Part shown: one piece after another, positions 11,051-23,080 of the stretch | Layout: the number at the start of each line of letters is the position of its first letter | Numbering within the stretch: the first letter of the stretch is position 1 | From: Ottelia alismoides | Taxonomy: Eukaryota; Streptophyta; Magnoliopsida; Alismatales; Hydrocharitaceae | Assembly (NCBI GenBank): GCA_037367405.1 | Contig: JAZKJV010000385.1 | Location: 1-64,000 of the forward strand | DNA: 64,000 bases | Direction of reading: 5' to 3' | Position numbers and translations under genes: made by a program | Notes under the pieces: generated by a model | Seen by the model: only the letters and a program-made list of their open reading frames with translations | Told to the model about the DNA's origin: nothing | The model's database searches: none

Positions 11051-11240
11051 GGGATATCTACGCCCATAAATCTGAGTAATTTCGTAATTACAATCATAAC
11101 CATGCGTATTATGAATTACACCTAGGACCCTCAATACCTTAAATAGTGCTTAATTTTTACACCCATAACCTCGTGTTAACTTCCATCTAATTTCCCGTTA
11201 ACTGTGACGGTATTAGTCAAATATTTTACATTTTCACCTT
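11051..11240 (+). repeat. MULE terminal repeat, family B, left end only
   Basis: It begins GGGATATCTACGCCC and continues with gagtaatttcgtaattac, gaattacacctaggacc and ttacacccataacctcgtg, the order seen in the family B ends at 20138, 21181 and 51744. The following pyrimidine-rich stretch is cut by the copia element at 11346 and seems to resume after 17510. No inverted partner was found before 18660. Confidence 0.6.
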
Positions 11241-11345
11241 TTTTATTTTCCATTGTTTACAAATAAGCCACTCCCCCTTCATCCCCCTCTGGACGACCAC
11301 CTTCTCCTCCAGCACCCATCTCCTATTCTCCTGCAATCACTTCCT

Positions 11346-12085
11346 TGTTGGAATTAAATGTATTGGGATAGTTTGATGCAATTTGGTGGTCAATATCAAG
11401 TTGTAATAATGTATCTCAATTCCTGAAATTCAATGTTTCAACCCTGTAGGGTGTTGTTTAGTCCCACATCGTGGAGAGACAAAACTGTACTTGGTTTTTA
11501 TGTGGGAAGTCTTGAGACTAGTCTGGAAACAGAATAGAGAGGACTTTAGACCACATCGCACGCACGTGCGCGCGCGCCGAGCCCGGTCGGGCTCGGGCGC
11601 GGCAGCGGCAGCGGCTGCGGCTGCGACGTGGCATGGCGTGTTATGGACATCCATTCTACATTCCTTCTCAGCGTCCTTCTCTCTTTCGAGGACGGCCTTT
11701 CCTCTCTCGATCTCGGGTTTCGTCTACGGAGGTAGCTTTTGAGGACGCTCAAGCACGGTGCGCACCGTCAACGAGCGCGGACCGTCGGACCCTGGGAGCG
11801 GCACGTCAAGGCCCTGTGCACCGGTAAAGTGGGGGGCGCTGTCTCTCTAAGGGGAGTCCTACAACATGACGCTTTAGTTGTGATTTCTAACTCTACTCTT
11901 TCTTTATCGCATTGTTTGTCGTGATTTTGGTTTCTGAATTTTTCCCTTGCGTGAATATGCATATGTTATTTAATCGGATATTTCTCTTATCATTGTTAAC
12001 CTGGATTCATACATATGAAAATCTGTTCTGGAAATCTGTGGTTAATCGGATTTTTGTATGTATGCTATTATCGGTTTTCTCAACA
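11346..12085 (+). repeat. 5' LTR of the copia element, promoter region deleted
   Basis: The sequence is nearly collinear with the 3' LTR at 16647-17509 but lacks about 115 bp near 11625-11650, corresponding to roughly 16943-17060 of the 3' LTR. The missing piece contains the only TATA-like box (atttaaatatc, 17030-17040). No match to the tRNA-iMet primer site is visible directly downstream. Confidence 0.9.
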
Positions 12086-12121
12086 ATCTTAGAGAGACAG
12101 AGATATAACCTGATAAGAAAA

Positions 12122-13285
12122 ATGTCGGATTTGAGGTTTCGATCTCGTGTGGATTTCACTGGTATGTCAGAGAAATTCGGGGGTCAGAATTTCAAGCGTT
12201 GGCAACAACGCATGAAAATCTGGCTGACCACGATTGACTTGATTTCAGTTCTGGAAACCGAGTGTCCTAAATTATCTAAACAAAATCCGGATCCTGAGAC
12301 GGTTAAGATGGCGGATGCGTGGAAAGAACATGACAGTCTGTGTCATGGGTGCATTCTTACTAAACTATCGAACGTTTTGTTCGATGTCTATGGCGCATCC
12401 ACCAAGACCGCTAAGGATCTGTGGGAGGAACTGGATAAGAAATATAACACGGAGGATTTGGGTATTGAAAAATACTCAGTATCCAAGTTCCTGAAATTTC
12501 AGATGATTGAGGGTAAATCGGTTTCGGAATAGGCTCATGAGTTTTTGTTATTGCTCCATGGGTTAGCTGAGGCAGAAATGAAACTTCCTGAAAAGTTTCA
12601 AGTTATGTCGATCATTGAGAAATTTCCCAAGTCCTGGGAAGATTTTGGGATGTCCTTAAAGCACAGGAAGGGGAAAATTTCTCTGTATGATCTGATGGTC
12701 TCGATAGCCATTGAAGAGGAGCATAGGAAACAAAAACCTGTGATGCCTGTAGACGTGAACCCTAAGGTCAATGTCATAAACTTAAAGAGAAATAATGTTA
12801 AAGGGAAAAATAAGAAACTGAAAGACAAGGGAAAAATCCAGAAAAAACCAAAGAACAAACCTTGCTGGCAGTGTGGACAAATTAGACATTGGAAGAATGA
12901 TTGCTCTTCTCTAAAGACCCAACAAAAGTCTACGGATGTCGTTCCTCAGGCTCTTGTGTTGACTGAGGGAGGCGGGTCCGGTGAGGGGTATGTCTCAGTG
13001 AACCCTGAACTCTACTTTGTAAACGAGCCTAATGAGTGGCTTGTTGATATAGGTGCAAATGTCCACATTTGTACTGACAGAACATTCTTTGTGTCTTATC
13101 AGGCTTCAACCGGTGGGACAGTAATGATGGAGAATAGATCTGCAGCCAAGGTGCTTGGGTCCGAACAAGTCGAGCTGAGATTCTCAACTGAACGAGTTTG
13201 GACTTTGCGCAGGGTGCTGCACATTCCTGATATTAAGAAGAATGTCTTGTCTGGTTCTTTACTAATTAGAGTGGGTTTCAATTAG
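12122..13285 (+). pseudogene. Copia gag and protease, interrupted
   Basis: The start ATG at 12122 gives MSDLRFRSRVDF, then the gag block GGQNFKRWQQRMKIWL typical of copia capsids. A TAG at 12530-12532 interrupts it. The frame resumes, reaching a basic linker and a zinc knuckle CWQCGQIRHWKNDC (12863-12904), which has the C-C-H-C ligands but lacks the usual glycine before H. The aspartic protease signature reads WLVDIGANVHIC near 13036-13071. The usual serine or threonine after the catalytic Asp is isoleucine, which would be expected to impair the protease. The segment ends at a stop at 13283-13285. Confidence 0.85.
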
Positions 13286-13389
13286 ACTTTAAATGTAATA
13301 AAGTAGTTTTTCCGAGACATGGTGTTTTCTTTGGAAAAGGATATTTGGCTGATCATGATCTTTTATTTAGAATAAGATGTGACATTGAT

Positions 13390-16121
13390 AGTTAAGTTAA
13401 TAATATTTTTGGTTTTGATTCTTCTACTTATGTTGTTTCAAATATTGAATCTACTGATTTATGGCATGCTAGGCTAGGACATGTAAATTTCAATTCTTTG
13501 AAAAGAATGATGAAATTTGACATGATTCCTAATCATACTACAGACAAACTCACCAAATATGAAATGTGTGCTCAAGCTAAGTTACCTAGAAAACCTTTTT
13601 ATTCTGTGAATAGGGAAACTGAAATTCTAGACTTAGTTCATTCTGATATTTGTGAGTTTGGTGGTGTGATGACTAGAGATAACAAAAGATATTTTATCAC
13701 CTTCATAGATGATAGCAGTAGATACTGTTATGTTCATCTGCTTAAAACTAAGGATGAAGCCTTAGAAAAATTTCTTACTTTTAAAAATGAAGCAGAAATA
13801 CAAGTCGGGAAAGTAATTAAACGTCTAAAGTTAGATAGAGGTAGTGAATACACATCTAAGATATTTGATGAATAATGCAAAGTATTTGGCATAGTTCATG
13901 AGGTTACTGCACCATATTCACCACAGTCCAATGGAATAGTAGAACGAAAGAATAGGACCCTGACTGATATGGTCAATGTATTTTTACAAAGCTCTGGGCT
14001 ACCATCTTACATGTGGGGGGAAGCTTTGAATACGGCCTGCCATATTCTGAATAGAGTTCCCTTAAGGCATAAAGATAAGAGTCCATTTGAACTTTGGAGA
14101 AATAAGAAGCCAAGCCTAAAATATTTTAAAGTGTGGGGATGCCTGGCTAAGGTCTTAGTCCCAAAACACAAGAGAAAGAAGCTTCGACCCAAAACAGTTG
14201 ACGCGGTTTTCTTGGGGTATCTGGAAAATAGTTATGCCTATCGATTCTTAGTAATTCGGTCTGACATCACATGCATAGATACTAATAGTATTGTTGAACT
14301 TCGTGATGCTACGTTTTTCGAGGATATTTTTCCAATGAAAAAAGGGATTCTTGAAAATGTGACTACTGACGTAGCCTCAACATTTGGTTCTATTCCACAA
14401 CAAATAGAAAAGATGTCAAATGTGGGGCTAGCTCTTCTGAACCCAATGAATTTTTGGAGGATGTTGAACCTAGACGAAGTAAGAGACCTAGGATTGCTAA
14501 GGATTTAGGTAGCGATTTTGTCTCCTACCAAATCGAGGGTGATCCTCCCACATACAAGGATGCCATAGCTTCTACTGAAGAAAGGCATTGGAATGACGCT
14601 ATTAAATCTGAAATGGATTCGATCATTTCAAATGGTACGTGGGAATTGGTCGATCTACCTCCTGGGTGTTGCACCATAGGAAGCAAATGGGTATTCAGAA
14701 GAAAACTTAGACCGGACGGATTTATAGAAAAATATAAGGCAAGACTTGTAGCCAAAGGTTTTAAACAGAAAGAGGGTATTGATTATTTTGATACATTTCT
14801 CCTATTACTAGAATGACTACGATTCGGATGCTCATTGCGTTGGCCTCCATACATGATCTCACAATTCATCAAATGGATGTGAAGACTGCCTTTTTATATG
14901 GTGATCTTGAGGAGGAGATTTATATGGACTAACCTGAGGGATTCGTAGCATCTGGTAATGAAAGAAAGGTCTGTAAGTTTGTAAAATATCTTTATGGATT
15001 AAAACAAGCTCCGAGACAGTGGCATGACAAGTTTGATAAGACTATCCAGTCTTATGGCTTTATTGTTCATGAATCTGATAAATATGTGTACTCTATGATT
15101 AAAGGTGATGTTTGTTGTCTTATGCCTATATTTAGATGATATTTTGATATTTGGATCAAACATAAGGATAGTAGAAGAAACCAAGAGGTTCTTGAGCAGT
15201 AAGTTTGAGATGAAGGACTTAAGAATTGCTAATGTGATTTTTGGAGCTCAAACTGATTACATATGCTAATGGGATAGCTGTGTCTCAGTCACATTATACT
15301 GAGAAGGTTCTTGAAAATTTGGCTATCAGAGCTGTAAATATGTATGCACTCCTTATGATTCATCTAAACCCCTCTGCAAGAACAAGAGTGGAGTACCTAT
15401 AGCACAGCTACGATATTCCCAGATTATAGGAAGCTTGATGTATCTTGCGAACTGTACTCGACCTGATATTTCATTCACGGTCGTAAAGTTAAGTAGATAT
15501 ACGAGCTGTCCTGACCGTACTAATTGGGAGGCCTTGGATCGAGTGTTGAAGTACCTTAAGGGTACTGCACTACTTGGACTGCATTATGGTAAATATCCTC
15601 CTGTCTTAGAAGGATATAGTGATGTAAGTTGGATAGGTCAAATGGAGGACTCCGGGAGTAACGGTGTGACTGTGTATGTATTTACCCTTGGAGGCGGTGC
15701 AGTCTCCTGGAGGTCTGTGAAACATACCATTTTGGCTCGGTCTACTTTTGAGGTAGAGCTGTGTGCTTTGGACACAACAGCTATAGAGGTTGAATGGCTT
15801 AGGGAGCTTCTCTCTGAGATGCCCATGGTGGGTAAGCCAATACCGGTAATTTCTTTACATTGCGATAGCATGACTACTATCGCAAAGGTAAAGAGTTCAA
15901 AGTACAATCAGAAGACAAGAAGACATATCCAAGTTAGACTTAAGTATATTAGGGATTTGGTGTCTTCTGGAGTGATTGCTGTGGAATTTGTTGGTACTAA
16001 AGATAACACGACATATCCACTTACAAAGGGACTTGATAGATCTTTAGTCCAAAAATCCAGACTTGGGATGGGGCTGAAATCTACTAAGAGTTTACCCGCA
16101 GTAGCAACTCAACCTAAATGA
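13390..16121 (+). pseudogene. Copia integrase, reverse transcriptase and RNase H, interrupted
   Basis: The pre-integrase zinc-binding region reads LWHARLGHVNFNSL. Its C-C pair is damaged (YEMC where CxxC is expected). The integrase core has HSDICEFGG, LDRGSEYTSK and NGIVERKNRTL as the D, D and E regions, with a TAA at 13873-13875 between the second and third. RT begins near 14580 with GSKWVFRRKL and KARLVAKGFKQKEGIDYFDT, then MDVKTAFLYGDLEEEIYM with a stop, and YLDDILIFG near 15126-15155. RNase H (about 15600-16060) has GYSDVSW, a degraded RSTFEVEL region and HIQVRLKYIRD. Stops and frameshifts occur near 14815, 14930, 15138 and 15200. Normal copia pol is one continuous frame, so this copy is dead. 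Confidence 0.9.
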
Positions 16122-16636
16122 GTGGAGATCCCACAAAATAGGTTAAATGGAAAAAAAACAAGCTGTAAGGGGAACTGGTTGACACTTAATATGCAATACT
16201 TTACATGTGAGTCCTATCCCTGAAAAGTCGAGTGCCTGAAAACTGCAGGAAAAGGTTGAGCATTATGCTCTTAATGGATTCAAGCTTTTATAAGCAGGAT
16301 GTGAGCAGTGCATCCTTGGAGAATGCCATTTATAGGAGTATTTCTGTGGACCGTAGATAAAGGATGAGGGTTTATCCTTAATATACTCATGAAACAGGGT
16401 AGGGTGCATGGCCATTAATAACACCAAAACCAGAAGATTGTCACCATATACTTCACTCTGTTGTTACCACTCGATACCATTACATCAAAGGATTAAAGTT
16501 CAAGACTTAGTTCACTTTATTCCGGTGATGATGAAAGGAGATAACTCACGTAAAGGTTTAAACCGGAAGGTACCTTTACTGAAAGCAGAGTGTGGAAACC
16601 CGAGATTCTTGGCTCTTTGTTTTTCAACAGTGAATT

Positions 16637-16646
16637 CATGGGGGAT
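16637..16646 (+). other. Polypurine tract of the copia element
   Basis: The run catgggggat lies immediately before the 3' LTR start at 16647. Confidence 0.7.
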
Positions 16647-17509
16647 TGTTGGAATTAAATGTATTGGGATAGTTTGATGCGATTTGATGGTTAATATCAA
16701 GTTGTATTAATGTATCTTAATGCCTGGAATTAAATGTTTCAACCCTGTAGGGTGCTGTTTAGTTCTACATCGTGGAGAGACAGAACTATCACTTGGTTTT
16801 TATGTGGGAAGTCCTGAGACTAGTCTGGAAATAGAATAAAGAGGACTTTAGACCACATCGCACGCACGCACGCACGCACGCGCGCGCCGCGCCGGGTCGG
16901 GCCGGTCTCGGACGTGTGCGCGGCTGCGGCGTGGCGTGGCAAAGATCGGGTCATTTTTGTAACTGCCCGTTTGAATTCCAAGGGGTACGCCCCATTATCC
17001 TCTCACGAAAAACGTAACCGCCCGGGCGCATTTAAATATCTCCTAAAGTGCGTGGGTGTGGGTTACGAACATCCATTCTACATTCCTTCTCAGCGCCCTT
17101 CTCTCTTTCGAAGACGCCATTTCCTCTCTCGATCTTGGGTTTCGTCTACGGAGGTGGCTTTCGAGAACGTTGAAGCACGGTGCGCACCGTCAACGAGCGT
17201 GGACCGTCGGACCTGGGAGCGGCACGTCAAGGCCTTGTGCGCCGGTAAAGTGGGGGGCGCTGCTGGCTCTATAAGAGGAGTTCTACAACAGGACGCTTCA
17301 GTTGTGATTTCTAACTCTACTCTTTCTTTGTCGCATTGTTTGTCGTGATTTTGGTTTCCGGATTTTTCCCTTGCATGAATATGCATATGTTATTTAATCG
17401 GATATTTCTCTTATCATTGTTAACCTGGAATCATACATATGAAAATCTGTTCCGTAAATCTGTGGTTAATCGGATTTTTGTATGTATGCTATTGTCGGTT
17501 TTCTCAACA
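16647..17509 (+). repeat. 3' LTR of the copia element (863 bp)
   Basis: It begins TGTTGGAATT and ends TCTCAACA. It contains an (acgc)n-like run near 16860-16885, a GC-rich block and a TATA-like box at about 17030. It is about 120 bp longer than the 5' LTR because of a deletion in the latter. Confidence 0.9.
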
Positions 17510-17689
17510 ATCCTTCCCTCCCATCGATCACCTCATCCTCTCTCCTGCGACAACCTCCTTGTCCCCTTCTCCTCCTCCTCATGTCTGGTCACCAAGCTCC
17601 TCCCCCTCCTTTATTTTCATCTCCGCAAGGCGTGCTCTCCTTCAACAGCAGTCGATGCAGGCAGTGTAGATGGTGGAAGTTGGAGGCGA

Positions 17690-18330
17690 TCACGATGGTA
17701 TTGACTGCATCGTCGTGAGCGGGAACGGAGGCAGACACACACACACACTCAGATGGACCATTGGGCCCCCACACATCGGGCTCCCCATAAACTCCACCCC
17801 CACACCTGGGGGGCTCGTAGCCCCTCTCCGCCTCGGAGGGGCCACCGCCCCCACACACCCCCATCCCCGCCCTGGAGGGGCCACCGTCACGTCAGTTGCG
17901 CCGTAAGCTCTCTGTAAGTCGTTGGATTTCGAGGGGAGGACGAGCTGCGGCAACAACGCCAACACGCCGTGCCTCATTGAGAGGCCTGTCGGGAACGTCA
18001 TGTCGCTCGCCGCGGCGAACCCCATGCTTCCGGGGAAGAGCACGTCCATTCCTGCGCCGATTGCGTCCATGTAAGAGCACGAACTATGTATGGAATTGAG
18101 ACCCCAGATAGCTCGACAGTGATACCATGCGTTCATCCTCTAGAGCAAATGGCGGCATTGGCATCGACGTCGGCATTGCCAGCGGATCGCAATTAAGGAT
18201 GTCGTGCATGACCGCGACGTGGTCGGCGACGAGGTTGTTTGGATCACCTGAGATCGACGTCGAACTTGAAATTGAAGGTGGTTGGATAGCGATTGTGCAG
18301 TAGATTGCCACAAATGCCGGATCAATGTCC
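17690..18330 (-). pseudogene. Possible captured gene fragment, unrecognised
   Basis: Minus-strand frames contain protein-like, compositionally balanced stretches. One includes PNNLVADHVAVMHDILNCDP and MPTSMPMPPFALEDERM (about 18110-18245), and another MDAIGAGMDVLFPGSMGFAA and LALLPQLVLPSKSNDLQ (about 17915-18070). They lie in different frames and no intact start-to-stop gene is visible. I do not recognise the family. The downstream part (17740-17880) becomes low-complexity proline- and glycine-rich sequence. It may be cargo of the MULE whose left end is at 11051, but this is weak. Confidence 0.3.
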
Positions 18331-18659
18331 GGCTCGTTGAGGAACGCCGCGAGCGCGGAAGAATCCGTTGACGAGAGGGAGGAGAACAGTGAGGTGAATG
18401 TATGCCTTATCTGTTATAACAATGACGCTATTTATGTCATAATCCGATTAATTATGATGATATTTGTACGGTTGGTTTAAGTCATTTTCATTGGAAAAAA
18501 TTTTGAATGTCTCGACAAAATATTTTTTTGAGAGAAAAAAGGACCTCCACCGTTCAGATGACTGCCCAAAAACTTCACCATTAATCACCAAAATAATACA
18601 CATTTCTAGACAGATTACAATTGTCTCGACAAAATATTGTTGCAACTAAGTTTCCATTT

Positions 18660-19740
18660 TTATATGGTTGCTCCTGCAAAATTTTCCATTTTAAAAAAAT
18701 ACACGTGCAAAATTATAATATTACATTGGATACTCCCGTAAAATGTTTGTTAAAATAGCATGTAAACTTCTCCATTTTACAGAGATACTCCTCCGTACTC
18801 CCCTGTTTTACAAAAAAATATCCGTACCAAGAAACCTGCTTAAAAACCCCCCAAATGGATTAGTGGTTGAAGCATTAGCTACCATTAAAAAAGATCAAGA
18901 TTCGAATCCCTCCTCCAACTCCTCCCTTCTAGTTCTAAAAAAACCTACGCAGGCTGGTTTTTGTAAATAGAGAAGTCTATGGGGTATTTATTAAAAACTT
19001 GAAAAACATATCCTTGTATTGTAGTATGAAACTTTGTAACATTAAAACCCTGAATATTACATGGATATTCTTTCAAACTTTTTATGTATAAACATACCCT
19101 TGTAAAATCCTCCATTTTACAAAAAGAATCCCTGAAACTTCTTCATTTTATGGAAACGCCGGTAATTACACACCACCACTGACGCTTGGGCGTTTTTATA
19201 AAGCAAAGAGGTTTTTGGGAGACATTTATGTAAAAACCCAAAAAGAATGTAAGGCTATAGTTAATGTCACCCATATGTATTCCTATAAACTTTGTACTTG
19301 GAAAATATTCTCGTAAAGTTCTCTATTTGAAAAGTACCACATACTCTCCATTTTTATAAAAAAAATGCTAATTGCACAACAATTACATATGGGTGTTATT
19401 GTAGTACAAAGAAGTTCTAGACAGTATTTATGTAAGAAATTCGAAAATGGATTCACTATGTTACAAAATACCTCGAATGACTTGTTTTGGCAGGGGTGTT
19501 TTTGTATAATAAAAAGTTTATACTGATATTAAAAACTAAAAACTAACTTTTCGACATCACAAGTTTGTATTATTGCATGTTATCCCTATAAACTTTGTAT
19601 TTACAGAAATATCCATGCCAATTAGCATACTTTTGCAAAGTGCTCATGAATTTCGCGATCACGTGATGCTGCTTTTGTAAAACAAAGAACTTTTCGGGGA
19701 TATTTATTTATGTAAAAATCCTAAAGAAATATGTGTTGAG
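18660..19740. repeat. AT-rich degenerate repeat region
   Basis: Short phrases recur: ctccattttaca-aaa-atac, gggatatttatgtaaaaa, taaactttgtatt. They are spaced irregularly over about 1 kb, without coding capacity. The 5690-6370 copy shows the same style of sequence. Confidence 0.5.
18856..18925 (+). repeat. tRNA-derived SINE-like head (A and B box pair)
   Basis: The phrase tggattagtggttgaagc (18856-18873) fits a pol III A box and gattcgaatcc (18899-18909) fits a B box. The start-to-start spacing of about 43 bases is close to that in a tRNA. The sequence does not fold into a complete cloverleaf by eye: there is no clear acceptor stem. I therefore favour a SINE head or tRNA relic over a functional tRNA. 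Confidence 0.4.
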
Positions 19741-20137
19741 TTTTAGCCTAATTTTTTCAAGAATCAATTAACTCTCTAATCTGCTGCTCCTTTGGGTTGA
19801 CGTCCTCCAACATCTCTCCTCCAATCTAAAACCAAAACACGGTCTCACAATCAACCACATTGCTTTAATGTAAATCAACCGCGAAGTCGGAACTCTGCCT
19901 GCGACTTGGTCGGGGGAACGCACATGTATTTGCCGGAGCCTCACTTCATCTCATCGACCGCTACGAGGAGGACGATCTCGGGTCTTGACGTCGGTTCCGT
20001 GCGGAGCAGTGTACAAAATAAGTTTGTTATCGTTTGCACGCACGCACACGTGCGGATGTTTTCATGTTCTGTTTCCGAGACGTTGAGATGGGGGAAATGG
20101 AACGAACAGAGCTCCCAATGAGAGGTTTTTGCCATTT

Positions 20138-20937
20138 GGGATTTTTACACCCATAACCTTGAGTAATTTCGCAATAACATTCATAACCCCGCATAATCGA
20201 GAATTACATGAGAAACCCTGAGTAATGCTTAACTCTTACATGACATAACCTTGTGTTATGTTCTGTTTGGGATACTGTGACAGTTTCCGTTTAAAAAGAT
20301 AAAACGATCATTGATATTGATTCATATTTGCAGAACATGCCATTGTTCCCCTCTTCCCCCTACCGAGCACCGACTCCTCCTCCCCTGCAGGCCATACGTC
20401 TGCGCACCCCCTCCCCCCAATGCCCGAGCTTTGAGGTCGCTACCCACCCACGAGGCAGAGCTCCTCCCATACTTAGGACCCCCGAGCTCCTCCTCCCATG
20501 CTTGAAACCGCTGACGCTAGCCTCCCCACACGACCGACCGTGCCGAGCTGGAAGCCCCCTGGCGCCCCGCAACCTGCACCCACGAGGCCCCCTACCCACT
20601 GCCCGGGCCCCCCAAGCCTTGCGAAGCCGTGCAGGACCCTCGCCGCTCGCACACGAGCTCCTCCCTCCGGTACCCATCGAGCCCTGCAAAGCCAGCCTGA
20701 ACGCACGAGCCCCCCGCTGCCTGGACGCACGAGCCCTGCAAATTGAACATCACCATGGCGGAGGTGGCGGCGGAGGGTCCGGTTACCAGCGCTAATGTCG
20801 CAAGTGCTTCCTATTTCGTTGGCAGAAATGGTGCGGCGACAGCAACCCCCCCCCGCGTGGAGAGAATGTTATTCGCGATTATACGGGGTTATGAATGTTA
20901 TTGCGAAATTACTCAGGATTATGGGTGTAAAAATCCC
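20138..20937. mobile_element. MULE-type element, family B, with 9-bp target duplication
   Basis: The left end GGGATTTTTACACCCATAAC and the right end (ggattatgggtgtaaaaatccc) are inverted copies, each TIR extending about 70 to 130 bp. The exact 9-mer ttgccattt flanks it (20129-20137 and 20938-20946), the duplication length expected for Mutator-like elements. The 800-bp element has a GC-rich interior (20330-20830) whose frames give only proline/alanine/arginine-rich chains. No domain is recognised and no transposase is present. Confidence 0.9.
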
Positions 20938-21609
20938 TTGCCATTTATAGCGGACGGACTCTTCCTTAACGGGGCAGGACACGTGTCCGATAATGGGGGA
21001 GTTGGTGGGTTTTTTCTTCTTCCCTTTTTTCTTCATTTCTAAATCCATTAGACTATCTTCACTTGTGTCTGAACGTGTAAATTTGCATTTTATTCTCAAT
21101 TGTTTTGCACGGTTTAGCTTGTGTAGTTGTGAAATATAAAAAAGTTCGGGTAAATAGATAAAGTATCCTGATAAAAAATAAGAATATTTACACCCATGAC
21201 CCTGAGTAATTTCGCAATAACATTCATAACCCTGCGAAATCGCGAATTACATCCTGAACCCCGAACCCCGAAAAATGAGCCGTTCTACATCCATAACTTT
21301 CCGTTACCTTAGATTGTTAACCCAACCAGACTACTAAGTTAATCTAATCAGTCCAAGATCTAACGGTTGAAATTAACCAAACTAAAAAAGAAAAAGAAAA
21401 AAAATCCATCCCTCATCTTCCTCCAGCGCCCCCGTCCCCCCCTCCCCCTGTCGACCCACCTTCCCCCCACCTCGCGCGAGTTGCCCTTGCGCCCCCGCCA
21501 CCCCCTCCCCTTCTGCGTCACCAACTGCGTCCCCCTTCCCTCCTGTGAGCAGACCTCCCCCCTCCAGTTCCTGTCCCCTTCGTCCTCCCCTCGCGTCGTC
21601 GACCACCTC

Positions 21610-22543
21610 CCCATCACGATGAGCAAGCACTTGGTCCCAATGGCACCATAAAAATTGGAAAATGTGAAGGTGTGGCGGCAAATGTGAAGCTGCTGCTGAA
21701 GATGATAGACGACTACAACCATGCCCCCAGGGGCAACGATGGGAGGAAGCCCCAGAGGGTGGCCGGGATGATCAGCATCCTCGACGACATCAAGTCCCGC
21801 ATCGAGAAGTCCCAGGCCTCTGCAGTCCGCCGCGCAGCCGAGCTCCGCCGGTGCAACACCGATCTCAGGTGAGCCCCTGTACCTCCACCTTCATCATCAG
21901 CCATTCCATCGTCGTCATCTTCTGGCTCGCCAAAGAGGGTGGTGGAGCCGGTGACCGAAGAGAATGAGAAGTTGAAGAAGGAGCTAGCGGCAAGTCACGC
22001 CGCACGCAAGAACCTCCAGAGGATGTTCTCTAGCCTCGGCAAGGAGAAGGAGATCATGGCAGCGGAGCTCGCGAGGAAGGCACACGAGCTAAACGAGATG
22101 GAGGAGTTGCTCAACGATCTCAGGTAATTCCGTAACTAAAATTTGACCCGATAACATTCAGATTTTGACTAGATTATTCCCAGACTACGAATCTTAAGGA
22201 AATAGGTTGAAATTACAACATCTGGCGATCCATGCAGGGCTCAGAACGAGATGCTGTTGGAGAAGGTGAAGTTGTGTGAGTCGGAACACCAGAACCGATC
22301 GTCGTCGACCGGCCCGGCAGAGAGCGAGGAGGAGCTGAGGGAGAGGAACGAAGAGCTCGGGCAGAAGCTTCTGCAGTCCCTGGACGCCTACCGCGCCCTC
22401 AAGAGAAGGTATCGCGATCTCCTGGAGGAGACCGCCCATGTCCGCCGGAGATCGGCCAGGGTCGCCGATCGCCTTTGCCAGCTACGAGATCGGGTTGCCG
22501 ACCGCCGTGCCGCAGACCCCGCCGACCTGCGACCCTGCGGGTG
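21610..22543 (+). pseudogene. Captured three-exon coiled-coil gene fragment
   Basis: The frame GPNGTIKIGKCEGVAANVKL runs into an alpha-helical region (IDDYNHAPRGN, MISILDDIKSRIEKSQASAV). Plausible introns lie at 21869-21937 (GT..AG) and 22124-22237 (GT..AG, ending catgcag). Splicing keeps the frame, giving EENEKLKKELAASHAARKNL and LARKAHELNEMEELLNDLRA. The last exon reads ESEEELRERNEELGQKLLQS and ends at a stop at 22541-22543. Heptad-rich Leu/Glu/Lys content predicts a coiled coil. I do not recognise the family, which may be a plant protein of unknown function. Conserved splice sites inside a TIR element argue for DNA-level capture. Without a proven start codon I call it a fragment. Confidence 0.55.
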
Positions 22544-22583
22544 AGGTCGTGGTGGCTGTGAGGACTTCTCCTTCTTACCTTGT

Positions 22584-23080
22584 TTAGGTTTTTGAGGGCA
22601 TCCTGGGGACGACGGAGGAGAGTTCCTCGATGTATGAATCGACATCCTCGACCGGGAAGGTGTCGACCTCGCCGTCGGATCGATTCAGGTTGGGTAGATT
22701 GGCGGAGGCGATGTGGTCGCAGCACTTGGTCCAGGAGAAGGGGGAGAGGTAGCCCGGAGGAGGGGAGACGAGGCAGCAGAGCGCAGCGGTGGGGATGCGG
22801 CGCTCGACGGAGGGGTGGTGGTGGGTGTAGCGGGGGTGGAGCTCGGCGGTGGAGACGCGGACGGTGCCGTCGGGTTGGCGGCGGTGGTGGTTCTGGAACT
22901 TGAGGGTGATGCCCTAATCGCATGAGGATAGCTTGTCGACGGCCTTGTGGATGAGGTCACCGCGGGCACCGCCCATCTGCCACGCCCCGAGCTCAAAGAA
23001 GAAGAAGCACGCCAACACCCCCGCCGGGTATCCAAGTGGTGTTCGCCGTGTTTGTGGATCTGTGTTGTGCCAAATTCCAG
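22584..23080 (-). pseudogene. Second captured gene fragment, opposite strand, unrecognised
   Basis: On the minus strand a coherent frame reads GYPAGVLACFFFFELGAWQM, then GGARGDLIHKAVDKLSSCD, one in-frame stop near 22915, GITLKFQNHHRRQPDGTVRV, YTHHHPSVERRIPTAALCC, PPGYLSPFSWTKCCDHIAS and FPVEDVDSYIEELSSVVPR, ending at a stop at 22584-22586. The composition is that of a real globular protein, unlike the low-complexity alternative frames on the same strand. I do not recognise the family. The internal stop and lack of a defined start suggest a captured, decaying fragment. Confidence 0.5.

Larger units (their letters stand above)
11346..17509 (+). mobile_element. Full-length but inactive Ty1/copia retrotransposon
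   Basis: Two LTRs (11346-12085 and 16647-17509) with TGTTG..CAACA ends bracket gag, protease, integrase, RT and RNase H in copia order. Flanking pentamers are ttcct and atcct, a target duplication with one mismatch. Several stops and frameshifts break both gag and pol. It lies in a pyrimidine-rich host stretch that continues on both sides (11280-11345 and 17510-17600). Confidence 0.9.

Noticed and set aside
18856..18925. Functional tRNA gene
   Set aside because: A and B boxes are present but there is no clear acceptor stem or anticodon arm; treated as a SINE-like relic.
20328..20795. 155-residue plus-strand frame rich in proline and arginine
   Set aside because: All frames in this GC-rich MULE cargo stay open; the composition is low-complexity and no family is recognised.
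22399..22923. 174-residue minus-strand frame full of Pro/His/Arg
   Set aside because: It is the shadow of the coherent frame at 22584-23080 and of the plus-strand coiled-coil exon.
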